Shown piece by piece: positions 1 through 7,188 of a stretch of DNA of 15,117 nucleotides. The notes beneath the pieces were generated by a model. It did not search any database and was not told the origin of the DNA. It was given only the letters and a program-made list of their open reading frames with translations. The position numbers and the translations under genes were made by a program. This DNA is from Anaerolineales bacterium UBA3001 (GTDB lineage: Bacteria; Chloroflexota; Anaerolineae; Anaerolineales; UBA11657), in the NCBI GenBank assembly GCA_002346435.1, contig DDZT01000116.1, positions 1-15,117 on the forward strand, written 5' to 3'. Numbering within the stretch: the stretch's first letter is position 1; the number at the start of each line of letters is the position of its first letter.

Positions 1-26
1 CAGGTTCGAGTCCTGCCGAGGGCACC
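1..26 (+). tRNA. 3' end of a tRNA (partial; identity not determinable)
   Basis: The window opens inside a T arm. The stem bases CAGG, the loop TTCGAGT and the pairing bases CCTG are followed by a 7-nt acceptor strand (CGAGGGC), a discriminator A, and CC. The next base is T, so the terminal CCA is not fully encoded and would be completed by the CCA-adding enzyme. The anticodon lies before the window. From memory, an acceptor stem starting GCCCTCG suits some bacterial tRNA-Arg genes, but this cannot be decided here. The next gene on the same strand begins about 35 nt downstream. Confidence 0.8.
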
Positions 27-44
27 TCAACATTACTCATACTA

Positions 45-50
45 TATAAA
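45..50 (+). promoter_or_regulatory. Possible -10 element (TATAAA) for the kinase-glycosylase fusion gene
   Basis: TATAAA lies 11 nt before the ATG at 62. No Shine-Dalgarno sequence is visible before that ATG, so a transcript starting a few bases upstream would be almost leaderless. No convincing -35 hexamer is seen, because the expected place falls in the tRNA tail. Read-through from the tRNA gene is the alternative. Confidence 0.25.
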
Positions 51-61
51 TTCACAACAAT

Positions 62-1855
62 ATGACCAAAATACTAGTAATTGGTGGAGCTTCACAAGAC
101 ATCCTACATATCAACGGGAAAGACATCCACACTACAGGGGGCGCAGGTCTTTACACAGCCTTAGGAGCTCGAGCAGCTGGTAGTCAAGTAGACATGTTGG
201 CTCCTTTTCCAAGTCCCATGCCACTACTGATGCAACCTATCAACAAATTAATAAATTGGTTGGGCCCAACAATCAGTCAGGATCAACTGCCACATTTCGC
301 AATTGAATATGATGATAGGGGGAAGGCTACATACACTACTGTGGAACCCAGGTCCGAATCACTCATGTCTGAAAATGATATACCTTCAGATCTCTCAAGT
401 TACACATATGTACATATCGTACAACTGGGCAATATTGACGTACAGTTAAGAATGCTAAAAAAATGCCGAGATAACAAAGCACAGAATGTTTCGGTCAGTG
501 GAGGACATAACCTACAAGACAATCAAAAAGAAAAGATATCCGCACTAATTGCACAAGCAGATTTATGCTTCATGAATGAACATGAAGCAGCCAGCAATTT
601 AGGGTATACAAAAAATATCTGTTCGCCAACTGGTACCATACTTTTTGTTACGCATGGAGAAAATGGGGTAAGTATAATTCAAGGCAACGATCTGCAACGA
701 ATACCCATCCAGCCAATCGAGCCTCACGACCCAACTGGAGCCGGGGATTCATTTTGTGGAGCTGTATTATCCTATTTGTGCAAATTAGAACACCCAGTAC
801 AGGCTGCCAAAAAAGCTACAAAGATAGCCAAAATAACTGTAAGTCATTTAGGTACTGAGGGTCTAATGGAACAGGTAAGCACAACACCAACTGACTCCGT
901 TTCACAAGTATCGATAAATACCTACAAAATCAGACAAATTGCTAAGATTATTGAAACAGAAGAGACTGGTGAATTGCCTTACACATTTACCGGAATGGGA
1001 CAACCCGCGATAGGACATCCAAACACATTGGACTATTTCTTCGCGTTAACTTTGCAGCAATTTGGATTCTGGACCAAAAACAATCACAAATATGTTGCGC
1101 CTATGATAGCAAAAATAGACGGGCATGAGCGCAAAGGGTCTGATTACATAGGGGCTGCTTATTCGCGGACCCTAGATAGTGATCCCGACTTCTTCAGCAT
1201 CAATAGGCAAGCAAATCTTTCTAAAGAGGAATTAGAAATGATTTTAGCTGACGATGACGGACACTGTCCTATGCCAGCAATCGAGCTGCATTTGTCCGAG
1301 GCTCAATCTTATGGTCAAGATATGTCAGATTTAGGCATGACACCTGCCAAAATTATCCAAAAAACCCAAAATTCCAGGACACCAATGGCCAATTTACTAA
1401 GAATTTTATGGAATGTTGGCGGATACAAGAATGACCCGTTACAAAAAAAATCTGCTTTGCTAATATATATACTATTAAATCGACCTGAGAACTTTTTACA
1501 ACTTGGGGATTCTGAAGAAGAACTTCCATGTATTGATTATCACCTCATGCGTACCACATTACGCACTGGTATGGTGAGTGTTTGCGACACCTACCTTCAG
1601 CAAAAAATTACAAGGCGCGAATTGGTAAGTGAAGAACAAGAATATGATGTCCGGCAAAACGTATATAAGGCAATCAACATGTTAGTAGATACATCACCAA
1701 ATCTTAACATGGTTTCTGTGGATCAATTCTTGTTCAAAATGCGGAAAGGATGTCCTGAAATGAGTGAGCCTGATTGCAAATCATGCGCATTAGATCCAGT
1801 ATGCGCAAAACACACTCATCTATTTCAACCAGTGATACGAACTACCTACTACTAG
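62..1855 (+). CDS. PfkB-family kinase fused to an HhH-GPD/Qng1-like glycosylase domain with an Fe-S-type cysteine loop
   Basis: Residues 1-270 are a PfkB kinase: a GG substrate-loop motif at 26-27 and DPTGAGDSF at 223-231, with catalytic-type Asp229. Ordinary PfkB proteins stop near 300-320 residues; this one is 597. Residues 285-597 form a second domain. It has D-Y-H-L-M-R at 492-497, matching the D-x-H-x-x-R signature around the catalytic Asp of HhH-GPD glycosylases. Next come Cys564, Cys572, Cys575 and Cys581 (C-x7-C-x2-C-x5-C), close to the endonuclease III 4Fe-4S loop. The order FGFW (335-338), a G-x-Y-like segment with AAYSRTLD (365-372), MP (404-405) and a terminal YY also resembles the queuosine-salvage glycosidase Qng1 (DUF2419), compared from memory. 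I infer a nucleoside or nucleotide N-glycosidase coupled to a sugar or nucleoside kinase; a DNA glycosylase is the alternative. The gene overlaps the convergent ribokinase gene by 14 bp. Confidence 0.75.
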   Translation: MTKILVIGGASQDILHINGKDIHTTGGAGLYTALGARAAGSQVDMLAPFPSPMPLLMQPINKLINWLGPTISQDQLPHFAIEYDDRGKATYTTVEPRSESLMSENDIPSDLSSYTYVHIVQLGNIDVQLRMLKKCRDNKAQNVSVSGGHNLQDNQKEKISALIAQADLCFMNEHEAASNLGYTKNICSPTGTILFVTHGENGVSIIQGNDLQRIPIQPIEPHDPTGAGDSFCGAVLSYLCKLEHPVQAAKKATKIAKITVSHLGTEGLMEQVSTTPTDSVSQVSINTYKIRQIAKIIETEETGELPYTFTGMGQPAIGHPNTLDYFFALTLQQFGFWTKNNHKYVAPMIAKIDGHERKGSDYIGAAYSRTLDSDPDFFSINRQANLSKEELEMILADDDGHCPMPAIELHLSEAQSYGQDMSDLGMTPAKIIQKTQNSRTPMANLLRILWNVGGYKNDPLQKKSALLIYILLNRPENFLQLGDSEEELPCIDYHLMRTTLRTGMVSVCDTYLQQKITRRELVSEEQEYDVRQNVYKAINMLVDTSPNLNMVSVDQFLFKMRKGCPEMSEPDCKSCALDPVCAKHTHLFQPVIRTTYY

Positions 1856-2759
1856 ATATCAGACTAGTCAGTTCAGCTCTATCGGGCATAGCCCCAGCTG
1901 CACCGGAACGAGTCGTACTAAGCGCACCTGCTGCTGAGCCCCAATGAAGAGCCTCGTCAATCTCCAGGCCTTCTGAAATTGCAACTGCGAGTCCACCATT
2001 AAATGCATCACCTGAACCTACAGTGTCAATAGCATCTACATCAAACGCAGGTACATATATAGTCCTATCACCTGATGCGCAAAATACTCCTTCGGAACCA
2101 AGTGTGACAATAACTGTATTCACTCCACGACTTTGTAGTATCTTAGCCGCGTCAGCAGCTTCCTGTGGTGAGGAAGGCCGTATACCAACCATCATTTCGA
2201 TCTCTACCTCATTTGGGGTCAATATATCAACTGCACTATACAACTCATCTGGCAATTCTGCTGCTGGAGCTGGATCCAAAACCACCGTAATACCCTTAGC
2301 ATGGGCTGCACGAGCCACTGCCAAATCTGCTTCAACTGGAACTTCCAGTTGAAGCAGTAATACTTTAGTATTGTCAAATAAACTCTCGGTCCGAACAACA
2401 TCTTGCTGATCAAAATGCATGTTAGCTCCTGACAAAACGATTATTGTGTTTTCTCCATTGTCATCCACACTGATCACAGCCAATCCACTACCTTGATCAG
2501 CAACCATTTCGACATTTGCTACATCCACACCATAATCAGTCAGTTGTTCTAGCACTTGACGACCAAATGTATCATCACCTACATGTCCAACCATGCACAC
2601 CTTTGTACCTAATTTCGCAGCAGCCACAGCCTGATTTGCGCCTTTACCACCTAGAGCCATTAGATATGATTTACCGAGTAGAGTTTCTCCTTGCTGTGGA
2701 AGCTTAGGAGTATAAGCAATCAAGTCAGTATTGATGCTACCATATACTACAACGCTCAT
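1842..2759 (-). CDS. rbsK: Ribokinase
   Basis: A cytoplasmic PfkB-family kinase that phosphorylates D-ribose to ribose 5-phosphate. It shows the full ribokinase signature set: a GS-x-N-x-D N-terminus (7-12), GGKGANQA (37-44), TPNE (181-184), LGSEG (220-224), DTVGSGDAF (245-253) with catalytic Asp251, and a C-terminal TRSGAAGAMP-type segment. Its 305 residues are normal for the family. GSGD replaces the usual GAGD but keeps the Asp. I chose the ATG at 2759: GGTGA lies 4 nt upstream and AAGGA 12 nt upstream. An in-frame TTG at 2771 would add four residues but has no usable spacing to its Shine-Dalgarno. It is the last gene of a minus-strand run with the methyltransferase and adenosine deaminase. 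With that deaminase, ribose from nucleoside breakdown is a likely substrate source. Confidence 0.9.
   Translation of the reverse strand: MSVVVYGSINTDLIAYTPKLPQQGETLLGKSYLMALGGKGANQAVAAAKLGTKVCMVGHVGDDTFGRQVLEQLTDYGVDVANVEMVADQGSGLAVISVDDNGENTIIVLSGANMHFDQQDVVRTESLFDNTKVLLLQLEVPVEADLAVARAAHAKGITVVLDPAPAAELPDELYSAVDILTPNEVEIEMMVGIRPSSPQEAADAAKILQSRGVNTVIVTLGSEGVFCASGDRTIYVPAFDVDAIDTVGSGDAFNGGLAVAISEGLEIDEALHWGSAAGALSTTRSGAAGAMPDRAELTSLISSSR
2327..2357. repeat. 31-bp perfect inverted repeat inside the ribokinase gene
   Basis: A 15-base arm at 2327-2341 is exactly complementary in reverse to 2343-2357, with one central base. It codes for the conserved ribokinase segment around LLQLEVPVEA (residues 135-144). 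A second small hairpin, 6-bp arms around TT, follows at 2359-2372. No U-tract follows on either strand, so it does not look like an intrinsic terminator. Confidence 0.85.
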
Positions 2760-2807
2760 TTCATCACCCAATCCTTATCTAAATTTACCAATACACAAAG
2801 AAAACTC

Positions 2808-3500
2808 TTATACAATTTTACTCCAAACACCTGTACATTCTGGAACACGACTCCAATCATTGTCGATAATCATATTGCTAAGTTGTTCTCCAAAAAAAAA
2901 TTCAGTATTATTTATCGCCTTCTGCACATTAGGAAACTTATAATCTGTGCGAAGCTCCTGCCTAGTAAAGTTCCATGATTTTTCAAGCCAATCATAATAG
3001 TCTGACAAACCTACTGTTGGTGGAGAAGGTATATCACTACCAGTAGTAAGAGTCTCCATAATGATTATAATCCCTTGACTCCGAACAACACGATGCATTT
3101 CATTTAATACTATATCCAGTTCTGTTTGCCAATCCGGATGCCAGCTGCATGTATGCCCCAACACCCAGCCTGCAGTTACAACATCAAAACGATCAGATGA
3201 CACTGGAAGCGCTCCAGCATCTCCTTGTGATAGCAACCAGGAACCAGCCGACAAATTGCGCTGGCGAACATTTTCCTGTAGCATTTCCCAATACAAATCC
3301 AACCCAAAAACGTTCAAATTGGTATCAGACAACAACAATGGGATTCTTCCGGTTCCACTACCTATGTCCAGTACTGAATTAAAATCTACTGTCAGAAGTT
3401 TATCAATACATTCATATAAATTGTCATCGACATCTTCATATTCAATCATACGATGATATTCAACTGCCATATTATTATAAATATTCTTAAAATGATCCAT
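2808..3500 (-). CDS. Class I SAM-dependent methyltransferase, substrate unknown
   Basis: A 230-residue cytoplasmic protein with a Rossmann methyltransferase core. LDIGSGTGR at 44-52 is the SAM-binding motif I. Asp68 in GLDLYWEML ends strand 2 and would bind the ribose hydroxyls of SAM. GDAGALPV (93-100) is the adenine-side acidic loop. DVVTAGWVLGH (106-116) is the motif-IV region usual in Methyltransf_11/25 proteins. The substrate cannot be read from sequence: the C-terminal part (about 165-230) is Trp- and Asn-rich and matches no family I recognise. It lies between adenosine deaminase (27 nt gap) and ribokinase, apparently in one transcript, so a small metabolite linked to nucleoside or sugar turnover is possible. 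The ATG at 3500 has no clear Shine-Dalgarno; translational coupling to the deaminase is likely. Confidence 0.8.
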   Translation of the reverse strand: MDHFKNIYNNMAVEYHRMIEYEDVDDNLYECIDKLLTVDFNSVLDIGSGTGRIPLLLSDTNLNVFGLDLYWEMLQENVRQRNLSAGSWLLSQGDAGALPVSSDRFDVVTAGWVLGHTCSWHPDWQTELDIVLNEMHRVVRSQGIIIIMETLTTGSDIPSPPTVGLSDYYDWLEKSWNFTRQELRTDYKFPNVQKAINNTEFFFGEQLSNMIIDNDWSRVPECTGVWSKIV

Positions 3501-3527
3501 AATCTTAGATATGTCTACTTGTTTAAT

Positions 3528-4583
3528 TCACTTTGACAAAACTGCGTCTAATCTCTGTTCATATTGAGAAATCCAATCTTGATCTACTCCAGGACTAAAA
3601 GAGGCCAGAACACCATTAAGTAATACTTGTCTAGCTTGATCCCAGGTAAAACCCACATCTTGAACTAAACGCTGTACTTCTCCAGTTGAATATGCAGCGC
3701 GATCGAAAGTCCCCGATAACAACAAGTTGTCCGAATTTATACAAACCTTTACTCCTGCTTCAAACATATTTCTGATAGGATGAACTGCATAAGATGGCAC
3801 CTTCCACCCAACATTACTTGTCAAACAGCATTCGACAGTAATACCCTCATCTACCACTAGATTCATGAGTTTAGGATCCTGACACAAAGTAACCCCATGA
3901 CCTATGCGATGCACACCTAAATCTACAGCCAATTTTATATTTTTGACAGTATCTTCCGGCCATTCACCTGCATGCAAAGTCATTGGTACATTCCTGCGCA
4001 GAGCCTCTTTTATACCAGATTCATGAATGTCTAATGTAAAAGCACCTTCATCACCAGCTATGTCAAACCCTATGACTCCTCTACCAAGCCAAGCTGATGC
4101 TAATTCAACCATTTCGATTGTGTGTTCTACAGGATATGAGCGCAACGCACAAACAATCACACCGCCTTTAATGTTTAGAGTTTGCTCCGCTTCGCGAAAT
4201 CCAGACACCACAGCATCAACAGCGTCATTTACTGTCAAATCCTCGTCAGTGTGAAGTTCCGGACAAAAACGAATCTCAGCTAGCACCACATTATCAGCAA
4301 TTAACGTCTCACATAGAGAAAATGTAGCCCCTCTAAGTTCATCTGTCGTCTGTAAGAATTGATTACAAAAATCAAAGTTTGACCAATTTGAAGAACTAGA
4401 CACTTTACTACCAATGTGCGATCGTTTGCTCTTCAAATCATGCAAGTATTCTCTAATATCTGCGGGTTCAACCGGCAATTCTATACCTCTGTTTGTGGCG
4501 CACGCCGCGATAAATCCTGTATCCAATGACCCGTCAAGATGTAAATGTAGTTCACTTTTGGGAACACTATAAGCAATTTCCAT
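3528..4583 (-). CDS. add: Adenosine deaminase family protein
   Basis: A zinc amidohydrolase that deaminates adenosine (or a close relative) to inosine and ammonia. The metal-site and catalytic motifs are all present in order: HLHLDGS (13-19) with His13 and His15, HAGE (204-207) with zinc-binding His and catalytic Glu207, RIGHG (226-230) with His229, CCLTSNV (252-258), and NSDN (283-286) with Asp285 before LLLSGT. The NSDN form, in place of the more common DD pair, is to my recollection shared with actinobacterial-type adenosine deaminases. The 351 residues are normal. I prefer the ATG at 4583 because GAGGTT lies 7 nt upstream; the in-frame GTG at 4598 would place that Shine-Dalgarno inside the gene. 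Adenine or a modified-adenosine deaminase remains possible. Neighbours: a PfkB kinase upstream (42 nt gap) and the methyltransferase and ribokinase downstream. Confidence 0.85.
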   Translation of the reverse strand: MEIAYSVPKSELHLHLDGSLDTGFIAACATNRGIELPVEPADIREYLHDLKSKRSHIGSKVSSSSNWSNFDFCNQFLQTTDELRGATFSLCETLIADNVVLAEIRFCPELHTDEDLTVNDAVDAVVSGFREAEQTLNIKGGVIVCALRSYPVEHTIEMVELASAWLGRGVIGFDIAGDEGAFTLDIHESGIKEALRRNVPMTLHAGEWPEDTVKNIKLAVDLGVHRIGHGVTLCQDPKLMNLVVDEGITVECCLTSNVGWKVPSYAVHPIRNMFEAGVKVCINSDNLLLSGTFDRAAYSTGEVQRLVQDVGFTWDQARQVLLNGVLASFSPGVDQDWISQYEQRLDAVLSK

Positions 4584-4625
4584 ATTATTGAACCTCACAA
4601 TTTTATTGTAAAAAATCGCGACAGT

Positions 4626-5573
4626 TTATTCACCGAATGTTACACCATACGACTCTAGCATCTCAAATATCTCAACACGCTGTGCGACATAAGGTCCAGT
4701 ACCTACACGAGTGACTGTAATAGCCCCAGCAGCATTAGCTATGGTACCAGATTCAGCGAGACTATATCTGTTTAAATACCCAAAGATAAACGCACCAGCA
4801 AATGCATCTCCAGCACCGGCAGTATCACATACTATAACTTTAAAACCATCCAACACGATTTCTTCATCGGAAGACATTATGATACAGCCTTCGCTACCAC
4901 ATTTTATAACCACGATCTCAGCTCCTGCACCCAGTATCGCATTAGCAGCCTGTATCTTGTCACTACTTCCTGTCCAACCAAGTAGTTCCTCCATAGTTGT
5001 TAATACGACAGTACTAGCCTTGATTGCCTGCTCAACAATTTCCCGATCGATGGCAAACGCAGCAGGACCTAAATCAAAAAAAGTTGATATAGAACATTTG
5101 TGAGCATATTTGAGAATATTCAAACTATTCGCACAACTAAAAAGCGAGTGGCTAGCCAATGCATAACTAGTACAAAACACAGCTTCTACTCCAGCCAATA
5201 TAGTGCCTAGATCAGTCGATAGCTCTGCAGTTGTACCTTTACCTAACGCACCCACAAAAACATGTTGTGCACTACTGTCTACTAATTCTATAGAAAGAGT
5301 AGTAGTGGCATCAGGAATAACCTGCACATAATTAGTCGACACATCTTCATCACATAGTTGCTGTAATACCATTTTTCCCAACCAATCATCACCCACTGCA
5401 CCTACTGCATGTGTATCTAAACCCAAACGAGCAGCAACTATTAAAGTATTACTAGTTCCTCCCGCAACAAACAAACATTGATTAGCTAGCTGATGTTTGC
5501 CAGGATGCAAGGGTAACTCGCCGATGGGAACCACTAGATCTGCACACAAATCGCTGATGGTTAAAAGTTTCAT
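4626..5573 (-). CDS. PfkB-family sugar or nucleoside kinase
   Basis: A 315-residue PfkB (ribokinase superfamily) kinase that would transfer phosphate from ATP to a sugar or nucleoside hydroxyl in the cytoplasm. Visible motifs are an N-terminal SDLCADL in the substrate-contact region (7-13), AGGTSNT at 37-43 (the GG loop), AVGDDWLG (59-66), and DTAGAGDAF at 250-258 with the anion hole and catalytic Asp256. The TPNE element of ribokinases is replaced by TTMEE (192-196). This and low similarity to ribokinase argue for a different substrate. Adenosine kinase is one candidate because adenosine deaminase is next in the run, but nothing in the sequence proves it. It is the first gene of the 5573 to 1842 block. 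The ATG has no Shine-Dalgarno. Confidence 0.85.
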   Translation of the reverse strand: MKLLTISDLCADLVVPIGELPLHPGKHQLANQCLFVAGGTSNTLIVAARLGLDTHAVGAVGDDWLGKMVLQQLCDEDVSTNYVQVIPDATTTLSIELVDSSAQHVFVGALGKGTTAELSTDLGTILAGVEAVFCTSYALASHSLFSCANSLNILKYAHKCSISTFFDLGPAAFAIDREIVEQAIKASTVVLTTMEELLGWTGSSDKIQAANAILGAGAEIVVIKCGSEGCIIMSSDEEIVLDGFKVIVCDTAGAGDAFAGAFIFGYLNRYSLAESGTIANAAGAITVTRVGTGPYVAQRVEIFEMLESYGVTFGE

Positions 5574-5582
5574 TTACAAAGA

Positions 5583-5614
5583 TTTATCATTGTGGCCAAA
5601 AAAGTAAAATCAAC
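5583..5614 (-). promoter_or_regulatory. Possible promoter for the kinase/adenosine deaminase run
   Basis: In the 118-bp gap before the kinase start, the minus strand carries TTGATT and then GATAAA with a 19-nt spacer, 9 nt before the ATG at 5573. The spacing is longer than ideal and the -10 matches four of six consensus bases. If used, it would give a nearly leaderless mRNA, fitting the lack of a Shine-Dalgarno. Confidence 0.3.
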
Positions 5615-5664
5615 ATTTCATTACGGGCAATTAAATGCCAAACAAAATATATCTACTTGAATGT

Positions 5665-5702
5665 GGTTAAAAACAGTTATAACTACAGTTGTTAACTGTT
5701 TT
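5665..5702 (-). terminator. Probable intrinsic terminator of the MFS/ABC block
   Basis: A 10-bp perfect stem (arms 5670-5679 and 5693-5702) with a 13-nt loop is followed on the minus strand by a run of T's. The stem begins at the stop codon of the gene ending at 5692. The stem is A+T-rich, so termination may be partial. It also separates this block from the kinase run that starts at 5573. Confidence 0.5.
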
Positions 5703-7188
5703 CTATTGATGCGGACGCAAGTTTCTCTCGATGAACTTTTAAGCTGTATCGCCTATATCCAACCATTACTATTCCTAGTGCAACTGGCAGAATCGAAGCA
5801 AGAAAAAGATTGGTAGATCCGGTTCGCCTAACCACATCTACTGTTCTACCACTTCCGCCTAGAATAACACCATCATCTCCCTGTAAATTTACATCAAGAT
5901 CTTGAAGCGATCTACGAACAATTATTTGAAATGCTGAAAAATCAGGGGCACGGTCACGCATACCTTGAGACAACCCTTCCATTGCCTCAAGAATTTCGTA
6001 ACCTAGTGCTTTACCCGGATTCTGACGAACCATATAATCTTCAAACTCAATTGAATCCTGTATCATACTTCTTTCAATTATTTGCATATCATATGCTATG
6101 CCTTCATCGTTTATATGCCGTCCAGGGCGACGTTCTCCAATAAAAGTGACATCTGCAGCATCCCCTGATCTTCTCCATCTGGACGAACCCGAGATTTTAA
6201 AGTTTTCCTCTTTAACCCATTTCCAATCAGAGTTCACAAAGTTCGGCGCCTGTGGTGCTTCCAAGTGAGTGAAATATTGTTCATTGTATTCACTTTCAAA
6301 AAAAGGTTCTAAATAAAGTGTGTTATTGGATCTAACATATAACATCTCTTCAGGATTATAAGTCTGCTCTGGAGTAGTCCATTTATCTTCAGGAATAACA
6401 GTATATCCTACACCTACTCGATCTGATTGAAATACAACAAGCTTCTTTACGCTATCAGCTACTATTTTCCCCTCGTCATTGCGCATTTGTATATCATATT
6501 GACCAGAAGGCAACTTCAGTGGCACTCCTCTAAATACTTTAGTACTAGAGTACAGGAAATCAGCAGGTCTCATAGGCTGGGATACAAGCACATCATCTTC
6601 CGAAGTGACTTCTCCCGATTGAACACGGTCAGTTAGCTCAGTACGCCAATTACGTGAAGCCTCATAGTATTCCGACACATCTAATCGGTATGCCTTCAAA
6701 GCTTCTTCCCACTCACCATATTTTCTCTGTGCAGCCCCACCCAAATATACTTCTGCTGCTCCTTGTGTAATTCCCTCAGGATACTGAATGACATAATCCG
6801 TAGGCTCAACTGTAAGTACAAGATTGCCATTCAATCTTATCTCCAAAGTACCTGGTAGGTCTTCATTCATACTGTCAAAATCAGCCTTGTATTCGTTTGT
6901 AACAGCCCAATAATAAATCAGAGTTTTACGAGGAGAAATTATGTTGATTGTATCCGCAAGCAAATATACTGTATCAACACTAGGTGGATGAAAAACCCCT
7001 TGATATAGAGTACCATTATAAGCATTAACACCGTAAACAAACTCTTCGCGCTTTTCTGTCTTGTCAACCAAGCCGGGCAAATCCCTTTTATCATCATCAT
7101 GAGTCTCAGCAGCTACTGTATGAACATTTGTATCCATACCCATCAATCCAAACGATAATAATAATATGGCTGCAATGAACTTTCTCAT
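5692..7188 (-). CDS. Membrane-anchored extracytoplasmic protein of an ABC-2 system, function unknown
   Basis: A 498-residue protein I do not recognise. Residues 1-27 look like a Sec signal peptide (RK, hydrophobic core, VAA-ET cleavage-like site). Residues 29-456 form a large polar ectodomain. Residues 461-478 are one membrane helix, followed by a basic cytoplasmic tail (RRYSLKVHREK). There is no Cys at the cleavage site, so it is not a lipoprotein. Residues about 144-180 (AAEVYLGGAAQRKYGEWEEALKAYR) look helical and faintly TPR-like. The rest shows mixed beta-type sequence with an Arg-rich patch at 336-357. The start overlaps the permease stop by ATGA, so it is translationally coupled to the ABC permease and is probably a structural or substrate-handling partner of it. 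The stop lies in the terminator stem. Confidence 0.75.
   Translation of the reverse strand: MRKFIAAILLLSFGLMGMDTNVHTVAAETHDDDKRDLPGLVDKTEKREEFVYGVNAYNGTLYQGVFHPPSVDTVYLLADTINIISPRKTLIYYWAVTNEYKADFDSMNEDLPGTLEIRLNGNLVLTVEPTDYVIQYPEGITQGAAEVYLGGAAQRKYGEWEEALKAYRLDVSEYYEASRNWRTELTDRVQSGEVTSEDDVLVSQPMRPADFLYSSTKVFRGVPLKLPSGQYDIQMRNDEGKIVADSVKKLVVFQSDRVGVGYTVIPEDKWTTPEQTYNPEEMLYVRSNNTLYLEPFFESEYNEQYFTHLEAPQAPNFVNSDWKWVKEENFKISGSSRWRRSGDAADVTFIGERRPGRHINDEGIAYDMQIIERSMIQDSIEFEDYMVRQNPGKALGYEILEAMEGLSQGMRDRAPDFSAFQIIVRRSLQDLDVNLQGDDGVILGGSGRTVDVVRRTGSTNLFLASILPVALGIVMVGYRRYSLKVHREKLASASIENS

Noticed and set aside
1..61. tRNA 3' end as an attachment site for an integrated element
   Set aside because: No second copy of the tRNA tail, no integrase and no other mobile-element gene is visible in the window.
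2023..2352. 109-codon plus-strand frame across the ribokinase gene
   Set aside because: It is the reverse-strand shadow of a conserved ribokinase and has low-complexity Ser/Ala/Thr content typical of such shadows.
4584..4598. GTG start for adenosine deaminase five codons upstream
   Set aside because: The Shine-Dalgarno GAGGTT lies between this GTG and the ATG at 4583 with correct spacing for the ATG.
4711..5103. 130-codon plus-strand frame across the PfkB gene at 4626-5573
   Set aside because: Antisense to a clear kinase, with Ala/Ser/Pro-rich content and no family resemblance.
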